Part shown: positions 44,221 through 56,343 of the stretch, piece after piece
How positions within the stretch are numbered: the stretch's first letter is position 1
Layout: every line of letters begins with the position of its first letter
Source: Thuidium tamariscinum
Lineage: Eukaryota; Streptophyta; Bryopsida; Hypnales; Thuidiaceae
DNA length: 64,000 nt
Assembly: GCA_947034885.2 (NCBI GenBank)
Contig: OX344758.2
Location: 5,520,501 to 5,584,500 of the forward strand
Direction of reading: 5' to 3'
Notes under the pieces: model-generated
Database searches by the model: none
What the model was told of the DNA's origin: nothing
The model's input: the letters and a program-made list of their open reading frames with translations, nothing else
Program-made: the position numbers and the translations under genes

Positions 44221-47200
44221 AAGATTAAGCCTCATAAAAATAAACAACAATTGCGAAAACTAAGAATTGAAACAAAAAAGTAAGTGGAAATTTTTTTCTA
44301 AGTTGTTTTATTTACAAAAGCTATGTTGAATTTTATCAACCATATTTTACTTTTTTTTCAATCTGAAACTAAAATTTGTTAGTCTTTACACAAAATCATC
44401 TCCAAAGTAAGTTATATACATTTCTTAGTGGAAAGCTTTATGTTTAATCAAACACCATGTGTTACTCCTTTCTACAAAGTTCTAAATTATTTTTTCTTCA
44501 TCCACTTTAAAGCAAGAACTTGGCCATGGCTAGTGTTTCCATTAGTTTCAGCTAGTGTTTCCATTGTGAGGTCTTTCGGTAAAACTACCTTCTCTAGAAT
44601 ATTGCCTAAAATGTACAACCTCCATATGCATGAGAATTTGAGGTCAATTGTATGGTACACCCTATATTTCAGCTGAAATTTTTTAGTTTAATTATTCATG
44701 AATATAGAGTCCAAAAAATGCATTACATGGAAATATAGAAACTCCTTGCAATTACTAATAAGACTCTCCAAAATCTTTAACAATTGAATATTAATAGGAA
44801 GTTTTATATTCAAACTAAGCTTTATTTTTAAGTTGTTTTGTATAGGTTATATGGAGTTTTTTTAGTCCAATTTCAATTAGATTGCATTGACTACATGTAA
44901 TGTTCTTCAATAATTCTATAGTTCTATAGTTCTTCAATGATATAAATTTTGAACCCTTTTGATTGATTTAAAAAAAAATATGGTACATGAAATTGGTATT
45001 AAACTTTTTCAACACTATTTCAAACACATTTTGGGACAAAAGGAGTAGTAGTTATCCAATTTAACATGACCAAAAGCATCCTTTGTAAATGATTAAGACT
45101 TAGACTCTTAGTCAAGTTAATCTTGTTGCTTTTGAAATCAATTATTGGCTCAAATCAAACCTCTATCTCTTATAAATAGGAAATTAAAGATTTGTAATAA
45201 ATACAAAATTATAATATGTGATAATATTTTTGACTTTTTAACTATTAGAAAATAATACTTCTTTTGTCCCACTAAGAACTTCCAAATCTCTTTTGCATGA
45301 GATATTAATTGTGATTTGACTCTTTTCTACCAAAAATGCATGCATTCAAGAAACAATATTTTATCTCCTAAATCTATGCAAAATTTGTGTAGATAGTCTA
45401 ATATTTTAGTGGAAATTTTTGAGGTTGTAAATTCCTAATTGGAAGTATAAAGGGTGGACTTTAGGCTTATGTTGAATAGTAGTAAGCCAATACAAAGTTT
45501 TTGGTTAGTTATGTGGGTTGGACCTTGTTGGATTAGATGGTGAGTTGAATTTCAAGTTGGTAGTTAGCTAACTTGGATTTGGTTGGTTGTATTGTGATTT
45601 GGGTGGGCTTGAAGCAATGTTTTTTTTATTGGCTAAAAATTGCCAACATTCACCTACCATCTATGTACTTCAATTTTACTATAGGAATTTAAGGAGCAAA
45701 AATTGTATTTTTTCGACTAATTTCACTCTCTACTAATTGTATTTTAGCCACCTAGCCTTCCTGCCAAAAGATAACATCACCACTAAATTCAATATGCATA
45801 AGTTTATAATCGCCTATACTTCTCTCATTATGGCCATACATTCCAAACAAAGTGGCCCAATCTTAGTCATTAAATCACATTTTCAATTCTTGCTAGTATA
45901 CACCCACTACAAAGATATATATGTTTCCACTTTTGCTTTATCTAAATCTATATATAGCCAAAATTCACTAATGTGCATTTGTTTAGCGAAATTATTTTCT
46001 TCCTACAATGAACAAAAGTAGCCACTTCATTGAAAGTTCATCGAAAATTATCGCCAATACTTCGAAAAAGCTAAATCACTAAAAACAACATTGGTTTGAA
46101 GTGATGTCCTAGTAGGGTACTTAAAGGTCTTCTCTAAGTTGGATTATCACCCATTGTTAAAAAGATTCCAATGCGAGTGCAACCTTAGAATAGGTTGTAT
46201 TTGATGTGTATATTTTCCCTTGATTAATATAATTTTGAGTTTAATTACCTAATCAGATTGTATGGTTTGAATTGTTATGTATTGGTTATTAATTGCATTG
46301 ATATGAATTTAATTTGGAATGATTTTGCATTGTATGAATGAAAATTGTGTTTATAAGTCATTATAGATAAGCTTTGGAGTTAATTTTACAATTAAACAAA
46401 ACCCAAGGCTAATAATATGATTCGGTCCTAGGGAGGCTTGTTAAATAGGTAATTCTAATTATTCCAAATCGGATCATTGCAATCATATAGAAAATGAATA
46501 TCAATTTGTTCCTTAACCATAATAATATGTTTTTCTCATATTGAATCTAATTTCACAATTTGTCTCTCCACTCTTAATGACCACAAAGGTTAGAATATCT
46601 CCCAAATTATTTCTTTAATTCTTTAATTCCTTTATGTATTGCTTCTTCTTTTATTTATTTATTTTTAATCTTTATTTTCTTTATTTCCAATTCGGCATCA
46701 TAGCTACAGTCTCCAAATTGGGTCTTCACATTGCAGCACCATATACTAGCAGTAACTCCCAAATCAGCCTTGGATTAACACAGCCTGATATGGTTCTTAA
46801 GCTTCTAACATGGCTAAATCCTCCTACTCCAATTAGACTTCTAATAACTTATTTGCCAAGTTGGTTTCCTTATTTTTCTATCAGCAAAATGACCAACTTG
46901 GAATTTATCCTTTCATTTATTTATTCATATTCCATAAATATCATTTCACTTGAAAACATAGACAATTTAATCTCCTAATTCAGTCTAATTCCACTCGGAC
47001 ATTTTTCCCATTGTAGCACACATCACATATGATTCTAATAAAACTCCAAATTGAAAGTATTACATCCAACATACAAAGACTCCAAATTAGAAACAATATT
47101 GCAAACAGCCTATATCAACACCAACTCGGGACATACATACAATTCACATCAACTTTCACATGACTATGTTTAAACAAACTCCAAATTGGATAAGTCATTG

Positions 47201-48397
47201 AGCCATTCATTCTTATACACATCCCATTTGGATTAATGAATTCCAACAATTATACAGATTAGAAAAATTGATTCCTTATATTATAGCAAACATTCATACA
47301 AAATAGTTTTTTCTATCACATGTCTAATTGGTGAACAAATCACCTTTAAATATTATCAGATTTTCAAATTCTCACAGATCTAATCCATAGCTAAATTGAT
47401 CTTATAATTTTGACTATACCAGATTGTAATTTAGCTCTACTAATCTTCTCCTAATTGGATTATTAAAATCAATCACTATAGAACTTTTCAATTAGCTTTC
47501 CATACTTCCCACAGTTCCAATCACACCAATATTAAACATTAACGCTCATAATCACATCTCTCAAACATTCCCAAAATAGGAAAAATTAAATCCTTAATCA
47601 CACACACAGACACACACATCCCAATTAGGACACCAAAAACACATTCACTCAAAACAAAAAAATACAAGAACACAAAGAAAATACAGCCTACCTGGATGGA
47701 CACACTCAATCTCTGTAAGTGGGTAAATAAATATGAGGAAGAAAATGTTCACACAAATAGGAAACTGAGAAGACGAAGCCAACAACTTCCACCAACTGAC
47801 TCAACTACATCAATTGACATCCCAATTCACCAAATAGGAATTCCAACTCAGCAATTTTCAATAACTACAACACCCATCCTATTCGGACTTACCTATCTAG
47901 AAATACCCAACTACTCCCAGACTAAACCAATTAGGTAAATCTAACACAAATTTCCCAAATAGGACTAAATCCCAACTATACAACACCACCCAATTGGACC
48001 CCAACCATTCCTCAGACAATACAATTTGGAAATTCGACTACGGGACTTCCACAACATTCAACAAGAACAAAAACTCAACTCCAATTTGATGAAAAACCAC
48101 ACCAAAATTTACAAAATTAACACCCAAATGTATAACTAGGCTGTTAAAACCCAACTTAAAACCGCAAAAACTACACACAAATTGCAAAAATTCAGATCCA
48201 ACTAGGTTATCTATAGTCATGTTAGAGAATTATGAATGTCATGTATATAATGTGTTAAGTGAAAAACTACGAGAATTGAACATATATCAAATTGGAGTTT
48301 TATCATTATTGAATTGTAAATTCGATTTTGGGTGTCGTTGTAGTCTATTAATCTTTGTGTTGTTATAACTTAGAATAGTATACCAATTAGGAGTGTA
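44221..48397. other. AT-rich spacer with a recurring AATTGGA-type motif
   Basis: No gene was recognised. Between about 46650 and 48230 a degenerate motif of the form CCAAATTGGA / CCAATTAGGA / CAAATAGGA recurs every 30-80 bp on one strand. Examples lie near 46715, 46829, 47049, 47082, 47180, 47450, 47610, 47830, 47955 and 47990. The frame 47696-47938 falls in this low-complexity stretch and is not believed to be a gene. Confidence 0.45.
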
Positions 48398-49407
48398 CAC
48401 TACAAGGGAAATGGGACCTAATCTATAGAACTTTTGATAGAAAAGTGTTTGAAATGACAACCTAATGTCTGAAATGACAGCCACAATTTCTAAAAGTTGG
48501 TACTTTGTCAATGCGGTCAATATTGCAATGTTTGTCAAATTCTTGTCAACTTCTCAATTAGTTTTGCCAAACAAGGTTAGTGTCTTTTTAGAAACCCAAC
48601 AAGATTTTATATATAATTTTTATTTTAGATATAAAATGATGAAATTATCATTTACTAATACTAAGAGAAAATGTACCTCATTGCAATCTTCAACCACTCA
48701 TCATCAACAACTTAGCATTACTTGTTTATAGGGGAGTAAATCTCCCTCTATATATTTGGAGTAGAAGGAGGTTGACCAATCCATATGGAATATATGAATT
48801 CTTGAAATTGTGAGCTCATAGTTAGGTCTAAAATCCTAATTTTAATACAAAATTTTGGGTTTTAAACTTAACTATGAGCTCTCACAATTTCAAGAATTCA
48901 TATATCCCATATGGATTGGTCAACCTCTTGCCTCCATATGTATATATAAAAAGCTTTTCTTCCCCATTATTTTTACAAAATACAAATGGTTCATGGAATA
49001 AAACAATTTAGTGAATAAATTTACACCATGATCTTAATTTGTTTTGGTCAACATTCTTGAAAGTTGATTAAAAAAAAATTTAAAATTTAAATCATTCAAA
49101 AGTATTTCATCTAAAAATTTATCATTCATTTGATAAAATTTCATCTAATTTTTTTTCTAGCCATTATTTCAACTATTTTATTAAATTCTTGGAAAATATT
49201 TTTTTGAATTAAGTGACGTAGAAAAAAATCCACAGTGGCAAAGGAATGAGAGGAAGACTTGCTAACGTGTATCTTTGTCCAAATTGACAACCAAATTGAC
49301 ATAATTCTATCAAAAAAGTGTCCAAAACAGGTACTCCTAATCTACAATAGAGTTGACAGAATTCTATCAAAATTATTGTCAAATAGGACATACTTTTCCT
49401 TGTAGTG
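48398..49407. mobile_element. 1.0-kb non-autonomous CACTA element
   Basis: The ends are CACTACAAGGGAAATGGGAC and, read inward from the right, CACTACAAGGAAAAGTATGT. It is flanked by GTA on both sides (48395-48397 and 49408-49410). Non-coding. A strong foldback occupies its middle (48749-48948). Confidence 0.75.
48749..48948. mobile_element. 200-bp foldback nested in the CACTA element
   Basis: The arms carry 'ggttgaccaatccatatgg' at the left and its complement 'ccatatggattggtcaacc' at the right, then 'gaattcttgaaattgtgag' against 'ctcacaatttcaagaattc'. Each arm is about 90 bp, with a short A/T loop. This is probably a separate miniature element that inserted into the CACTA element. Confidence 0.6.
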
Positions 49408-50071
49408 GTATTGCTTGTTTTTTGAGTTTGAGCCTATTAGTATATAAAACTTTCCTACTTGACTGTCTCTGAAGGAATGCATCATAAATACTATTGGAAA
49501 TACTAAATCATTAATTCCTAATTCTACAATTTGCAACTCAAGAGTCACCATTTAGGCACCTAGAATACATATGGTATTTATTATTTTGTAAAGTAGTAGC
49601 ATCCATAACCGTCAATGCACCCAATTACTAATAGTAGAGTTATCTTAAAATGTTGTTAGATGTGCCTTGAAACCATGCCAATGCTTGATTGTAGTTGCTG
49701 GGGTCTGATTTTTTAAAATTTTGGTGTGAAAATCAAGGCAACTTTACTAGAGTGTGGTTTAGGGTGCCTTACACAGTTCTACTTCAAAAATTCATAGAAA
49801 TTTGATACTTTATCCAAAAATTCTAAATTTTTTTGGAGAATTCATTATTTTCAATTGCTAATACAGCAAAAATATTTCTTTTATGAAAAATTGCCTCTAA
49901 CTATGCTGAAATTCCTTATTTTGACAGTTATGGATGCTGCTGCTTTAGCACGATTTGTGAATGTTGTCACCTCATCATTATTGGTGATTTCAAAGTTGGT
50001 GGCAACAATCATAAAGTAGAAATATTTACCTCTAATTGAAATAGCTAAATTATGAATGTAGCCCATTTCAT
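49408..50071. other. AT-rich spacer
   Basis: No gene or bounded element recognised. Confidence 0.5.
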
Positions 50072-50283
50072 CACTACAAGAGAAAGGGGTGTTTTAAGTA
50101 TAGTCCTAAAGATAACATTTTAAGTAATGACCTTTTTAGGAAATTTTAAGTAAGAAATAAGTGTGTTTTTAGTAAAATTTTACTAGAAAGACACTTATTT
50201 CTTACTTAAAACCTCTTAAAAAGGTCATTATTTCAAATGTTATCTTTAAAACTTTATTTAAAACACCCCTTTATCTTGTAGTG
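50072..50283. mobile_element. 212-bp hairpin CACTA miniature, copy 2
   Basis: It begins CACTACAAGAGAAAGGGGTG and ends CCCTTTATCTTGTAGTG, with CAT on both sides (50069-50071 and 50284-50286). It is nearly self-complementary along its whole length and closely similar to 43194-43406, so the family moved fairly recently. Confidence 0.8.
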
Positions 50284-51148
50284 CATTAACATTCAATTTC
50301 AAGGATGGTAATAAGACAAAGAATCTAAAGAGTCTTTCTTCAACCACAATACCTACAAACATGAATCGTGTACTACAACTTCATTAGAGGTCTATCTTTT
50401 GAAGATTAGAAACCTTAGTGTAGATAGATGAAACTTGATCTTGCAACAAATTTATAATCCATCTCGTAAATTCACAAATTTTCACTTTTGAGCAGAAGTT
50501 GATAAGAAGTTTTAGATCAACAATTTGTATATGGTAGATTTTCATGGTGGTTGTGAGTGTTAGTTTTTGAGTACATCAATAGAGTCATGGAGTTGAATTT
50601 GAGATCATAATCAAGTGCATGTGCTATAGATGCAAGCTTGAACAATATTGTTTGACGTCAGCACTACTATTTAAGTGTCCGAGGTGAGCACATGTGCTAC
50701 AGATGCAAACTTGAACAATATTGTTTGACGTCAGCACTACTATTTAAGTGTCCGAGGTGAGCACATCGATACATCAATGATGTTGAGTTAGACATACAAA
50801 GTATTTGAAACTGATTTCAATTGTCCAATTTTGGAGATGTTTGAGTAATGGATAACATGAGATTTACTTGCCTTAGATTAGTGAATGCAAACTACATTCT
50901 TTAGACATCAAACCATGCAATCAAGAAATATTGTCTGAGTAAAATGAATGTCAAGATGGATTACAATTCTATATACTAGCAGTTATAGAAACTCCAATCA
51001 CATGAAGTAGTTGAATTCACTCACTAAAGTCACTATCATACAATTACTTTTTAATTCATAGACATACTTATGTATTGACATGCACATGTAAAAGTTTAGT
51101 TTCAATACTAGTCCAGACTGCAATTTGTGTTGTAACCCAAGGTCAACA
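50284..51148. other. AT-rich spacer with one recent tandem duplication
   Basis: No gene recognised; it holds the 73-bp direct duplication listed next. Confidence 0.5.
50618..50763 (+). repeat. 73-bp unit duplicated in tandem
   Basis: The unit beginning 'catgtgcta' at 50618 is followed directly by a copy at 50691, with only about two base differences, so the duplication is recent. Each unit contains TGACGTCA, the palindromic core bound by plant TGA/bZIP factors. The spacing would give two such sites exactly 73 bp apart. No gene starts nearby, so a regulatory role is not claimed. Confidence 0.8.
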
Positions 51149-51481
51149 CACTAGAAGAAAATTACGTTGTATTTGACAAAAACTATGCAACAGAAATATG
51201 TGGAGTGAATTGTGTTGAAGTCTCCCTTTGTTATGCGGAATTTTTCATTCTATCACAAAATTTTGCATTTTACTTGTTCAATTCTATGTTTGGGTTGTTC
51301 AATTTTGTGTTGAAAAGTTGAAACGCAAAATTTTGCATTATGAAGGGAGAACTCAACACAATCCACTCCACACATTTTTGTTGCATGCAACGCAATCACA
51401 ACTCAGTCCTTGTTAAGTAAAATGCAGATTTGACAAGTTTAACGTAGTTTTTGGCATGAATAGTATAGTTTTCTTCTAGTG
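51149..51481. mobile_element. 333-bp CACTA miniature
   Basis: The ends are CACTAGAAGAAAATTACGTT and, read inward from the right, CACTAGAAGAAAACTATACT. ACA flanks both sides (51146-51148 and 51482-51484). It is an inverted-orientation relative of 55054-55392, sharing phrases such as 'gtggattgtgttgagttctccc'. Confidence 0.8.
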
Positions 51482-51843
51482 ACAAAATTCAACATCTTGA
51501 ACAAAATCACATTCAAAATTCGAATGTTTGGATATAATGGATGTAGAGGATGTAGGAGATGGTGGATGGAGTCTAAAGGGTAGATAGGTGGTGTGTTTGC
51601 TTGCTTTTTTTACTAGCCAAAAAAAGGACATTCTTAGAACATCCTAAAAATTGAGCATCCATCACAGAATTTTCAAGCTAAGTAGTATCTTATATAGGAA
51701 CAAAAGTTGTTTCTTTTGCTTATCTGAGTAAAACCAAATCCTACCTAATATTTATCCCCAAGTGCTATGCTATTTATGGCTTAATTAGCTTGAATAACTC
51801 TAATCATTGTCAAAATAGACATAACACTAGTGTATGCAATATG

Positions 51844-52657
51844 CACTATAAGAAACATATGTTTTTGGTAGTGTTGCAAAGAAACGGGTCATGCTTTTAT
51901 TGACATTAGTATGTTCTTAATTTTGAGCCAATTAGTGGTAGATTTTTGCTGAATGTTGGAAAAGACATGACAATGTCAAAGTAAAAACATGTGGATGACA
52001 TTGGAGACATGTATGTTTTTCTAATTAAACATCAAATAAAAGATGGGCACATTTTTTAGAATGTCCCCCCAAACATGGAAGTGCCACTTTGATTAGGGAT
52101 TCCTATGTTTGAATAATCCCATATCCTTTTGTCATGGATGGATAGTGGATTTCATTATAAAAAGAATCCCTCCACTCTTCTTTTTCATCAAATGCTAATG
52201 AAATCAATAATTGACTTTGTCATCAAAAATTCTTTTGATTGTAAATGATAACTTCTTAATGAATTTGAGAATTTTTTTATTGATTATTTTTGGACTTTAA
52301 AAAAATATATATAATTAAATTATTATTATTCTTGAATAATTGTTTTATACAATTATTCCTACATTTTTATAGTGATTTTTTCATTAAAAAGGGACATTGT
52401 CCAAATATAAAAAGATGATGTGGCCACTATATGGCATCCATATGGCAAGCTTTTGGAGAGTGCTAACATGAGATATCACTAGCTATTTTCTATAAAACAT
52501 ATAGACATTAGGGTGTGTTAAATTAAAATTTCACCCGTCTATAAAAACGCTACCTACAACAAATTTTAGGTGACATTAGAGTTGACACACTTGCATTTGA
52601 AAAAACATACTTTTACATTTTTTAAAACACCACAAAGAATAGTGTTTTCTTCTAGTG
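51844..52657. mobile_element. Possible 0.8-kb CACTA-type element
   Basis: It begins CACTATAAGAAACATATG and ends, read inward, CACTAGAAGAAAACACTATT. The flanks (ATG and AAA) do not match, so the two ends may belong to different insertions or the duplication has decayed. Its right border lies three bases before the first recognisable part of the kinase pseudogene. Confidence 0.4.
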
Positions 52658-54188
52658 AAATGAAGGTTGTAGTTACAACATCAACATCATCAGCTCTTGT
52701 ATTAATACTTTTGGTAACCGCTATATATTTAAGGCGCTTGATGGATAGTATCGAAGCTCTTCATATCATTTTAGATAATGAAATAGTGTTGATGGTTTTT
52801 CTTTTTTCTATTTTCTATTTTCTTCACAAAAACTAGTTCAATAAATGAAATTTTAAATGCCCATACTAATGTACTTTGAAAAGTGAGGATTATCAATTTA
52901 AATAATTGAACAATTCATTCATCTCATTTGGATGTATTGTTTCATTATAGATTACTATTTTATTTGTAAATTCATCTAACTTTCAAATTTGCAATTAGTT
53001 AATCTTTCCTTTTGTATAGGAGTTAAATATTTCAAGGTTTTGATATATATATATATATAAAGTATTTATATTGATAATATATTTGAATTGGTGGTGTCAG
53101 AATTTAACAAGAAAGAAGTGAAATCCAATTTATACTCTTATAGAAAGGTGAAATTGGCTATTAAGAACTTTAGTAAGGGCAACAAGCTTGGTAAAGGAGG
53201 TTTTGGTATAGTATATGTGATCTCAAATTTTTGAATTTTTATGTCAAATTGGCTTTTAAAGTGTAGATAGAGCTTAGAGTTAAATCCATTTCTATTTTCA
53301 TATCAAATAGACTTGTAGAAATTAATTGAGACCTAAAAGGGTGCAAATAGATGGATTTGGAAGGAACTAATCAAAGAACTGGAAAGTCAAATTAACAATG
53401 TGCCTCACGGTGAAGCGTTGTCTTCCCATTTTTGAGACTATATGTCCAAATGTCTAATTGTCTAATCTTCAATGCATACAAGTAGTATGACTCATGTGCA
53501 AACTCGTTTTCTATTGTAAATAATTTTCAAGCTTTCAAATTGTCTTATTGAGTGAATTAGAGCTAAGATAGCAGGTGGCTGTGAGCTCTTTGCTTTCTTG
53601 TCTATTTGTCAATTTGCTTTGTGTGTGTGCATCTTAGTTGGAGTTGTAATTTTGTCTACTTGCCATTGTAAGCTTACAATTTATTATATTTTGCCCAATG
53701 TCCAATGGTCAGTATGATAGTAGAGGGGAATCTTGTGTTGTGAATTTGAAGTCAATTTGACTAAGCAAGCATGTAGCTGTCAGTAGTTGAAATTGTTACA
53801 TTTGGTGAAGAATAGAGAAATTAAGATGAGAATGTGAGAGTATGGAAATTTGGTCTAATTGTCGAAGCTGATATGGCTGTGTTGGCTATATTGGAGCTCA
53901 GACAAATTGATTGAGCAGGTCGCTTGTAGTTCTTCCTAACTGGTTGTAAGTTTCTGTCAATTGGTCTGTGTGAGATTATAATGAATTAATCATGTATTGT
54001 GTGTAATTCTTGTCTATTAGATTGAAATGAGAAAATTAGAAGTAAAATGAATGTGAAATTCTGTGAGATTGTCTAGTGAAACTAGTGTGTGGAAATGTTC
54101 TCCAATTGTTTAATAATTCCTATTGTAAAGCAATTTCTTGGTTTTTGACCAATGTATTGTGCTGTAATAAAATGCTGTTGATGAGTCT

Positions 54189-54922
54189 AGGTGAATGCAA
54201 GAAACACATGTACTATTTGTTGCGTTTTACTACAATACTCATGACTTTTTCTAGAGTACTTTAAAATTAGAAAATTAATTTGAAAAAAATTTGAAAAATA
54301 TGAACAATGTATAGACCTCTAAGATGAAGGTTTTCACTGAAGGAAATTGATAGAAAAATTCTCTAAGTAGGAGAACTTCAAAAGTGCCAAACCTCAAGAA
54401 AATACATACCTTCATGTTTTAATTCGGGAAAAATAGCAAAAATAAGTAAATACAAAAAATAAAAAGTGTACATTTGCAACAACTCTATGGAGATGGTCAT
54501 CGACCAAAAAAACCACCAAAATAATATTTTATATGTTTCAAAATTCAAGCAGAAAGAAGTTCAATTTGTAGACTTCCACACCACATAAAAATAACTTTTT
54601 TCAAAATCCCTCACGTGGAGTGATGTAAAACTACTAGAAGACCATCTCATCCAAATTTCATCTCAAAATCATTAAAAAAAGGTACTCCTTAGTACTAAAA
54701 ACCTCCAAATTGGCATTTGTGACATTTAATCACTAGTACTATTTTAGTATTAAATTATTTTTGAAAATTATGAAAAAAATTATGTAAGGTGTATGATAGT
54801 CATGAGTACCTTTTCTATAAATCTTGAGTCATTTTGAGCAAAAATGCAAAAGTTATGGCCAAAAAACAGATCAGCACTTAGGTGGTGACGGGAAATAGTA
54901 CAAGTGTTTCTTGCATTTACCC
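54189..54922. mobile_element. 734-bp terminal-inverted-repeat element, copy B
   Basis: Same length as copy A (3908-4641) and in reverse orientation. The left end is AGGTGAATGCAAGAAACACA; the right end read inward is GGGTAAATGCAAGAAACACT. GTCT flanks both sides (54185-54188 and 54923-54926). It lies inside the kinase-pseudogene intron. No coding capacity. Confidence 0.65.
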
Positions 54923-55053
54923 GTCTAATGGACTGGATGCATGTTGCTCAAGTAAAGTATCAAGATATATGGTTGTGTTGTTAGCATGTCAACTAGTCAA
55001 TCAACATTGGTGTTGTAGTCAAGTGGATTGAATGACTTGGTATACTATTTGTG

Positions 55054-55392
55054 CACTAGAAGAAAACTGCACTATTCATTCCCAAAATTGTGTTGAACTT
55101 GTTAAATTTGCGTTTTACTTAACAAAGACTACGTTGGGACTGTGTTGGATTCAATAGAACGAGTGGGGTGGATTGTGTTGAGTTCTCCCTCCATAACACA
55201 AAATTTTGTGTTTCCACATTTCAACATAAAATTAAACAAGTAAAACGCAGAATGCAACAAGTAAAATGCAGAATTTCATGTTAGAATGAAAAAATCCATA
55301 TAAGAAAGCGAAACTTCAATACAATCCACTCCACGTGTTTTTGTTGACTACAACGCAGTTTTTGTCAAGTACAACGGAGTTTTCCTCTAGTG
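55054..55392. mobile_element. 339-bp CACTA miniature
   Basis: The ends are CACTAGAAGAAAACTGCACT and, read inward from the right, CACTAGAGGAAAACTCCGTT. GTG flanks both sides (55051-55053 and 55393-55395). It belongs to the same family as 51149-51481, in the opposite orientation, and is nested in the kinase-pseudogene intron. Confidence 0.8.
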
Positions 55393-56343
55393 GTGTGGTT
55401 GAATGTGGTTCACAGTTTAATTGATTGTGTAATGTCAATTTGATTAAAACCATGCTTGTGTATTTGAGAGATTATGAATTGTGTAATGAAGAATTAAAAC
55501 TTGAAGTTTGATAATTGCAAATATGTTGAATTGTCTATGAAAAACTCCAGTCTTGTATTGTTAAGTCTAATAGATTGAGTATAGTGTGAAATTAAATTCA
55601 AATTAACATATACTGGATTAACAAATTGAATCTGGGATATTAATTATAAATTGAATTGTTTATCATTGTATTAATATCAAATTGACCATGTGGTAATGCT
55701 GAAATGAGTTAACTTATTGAAGTTGTTTATTAAAATTTGTTTGTCAATTGGATGTTATGTTATGAGTAATTTTATTAATGAAATTTGCAAAAGTCTAGTA
55801 GACAAAATAAAATGTGGGTATAAACCAATTTAAGTCTAATAGACTGTGATCATTTTAATTGTGTCTAAATTACAAATATAGAAAATTTGATCAAGTTGAC
55901 TGTTATATAAGATCTAATTGTAGTTAGAATTGTAAATTGCCATGGTGCCCAAATTACCAGCATATCTGGTAGGTGGGATTTGCTTCGGTTGTAAAACTAA
56001 ATTGAGTTGATAAAAGAATATATTGCATGTCTATTTGATTGAGTAGTTAGAAGTAGGTGGCAAGTTGGCAGAATTATAGAAGATAGATAGATAAGTTTAA
56101 GAATCAGTAACTTTATGGTGCCTTTATAAGATTAAGTCCATGGCTAATTGACATGAATTGATCCAATAGAATGACTGTGAATATTTGATATGCTAAAGAG
56201 GATCAACATGGCAAACTAAAAAAATAATCAAACCAAGGAAAGTATTTGAATTCCTTATATTTGAAATTAAATTGCAAAAGTGTAATTAAATTAAGAGTGA
56301 TAAAATTTCTATGTGAGAGAGCAAAAGAGGAATTAAATTATAA

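Noticed and set aside
47696-47938. 80-codon frame in AT-rich DNA
   Set aside because: It falls in the recurring-motif stretch and has low-complexity composition.
51844-52657. Confident CACTA call for this interval
   Set aside because: The flanking trinucleotides differ, so it is reported only at low confidence.
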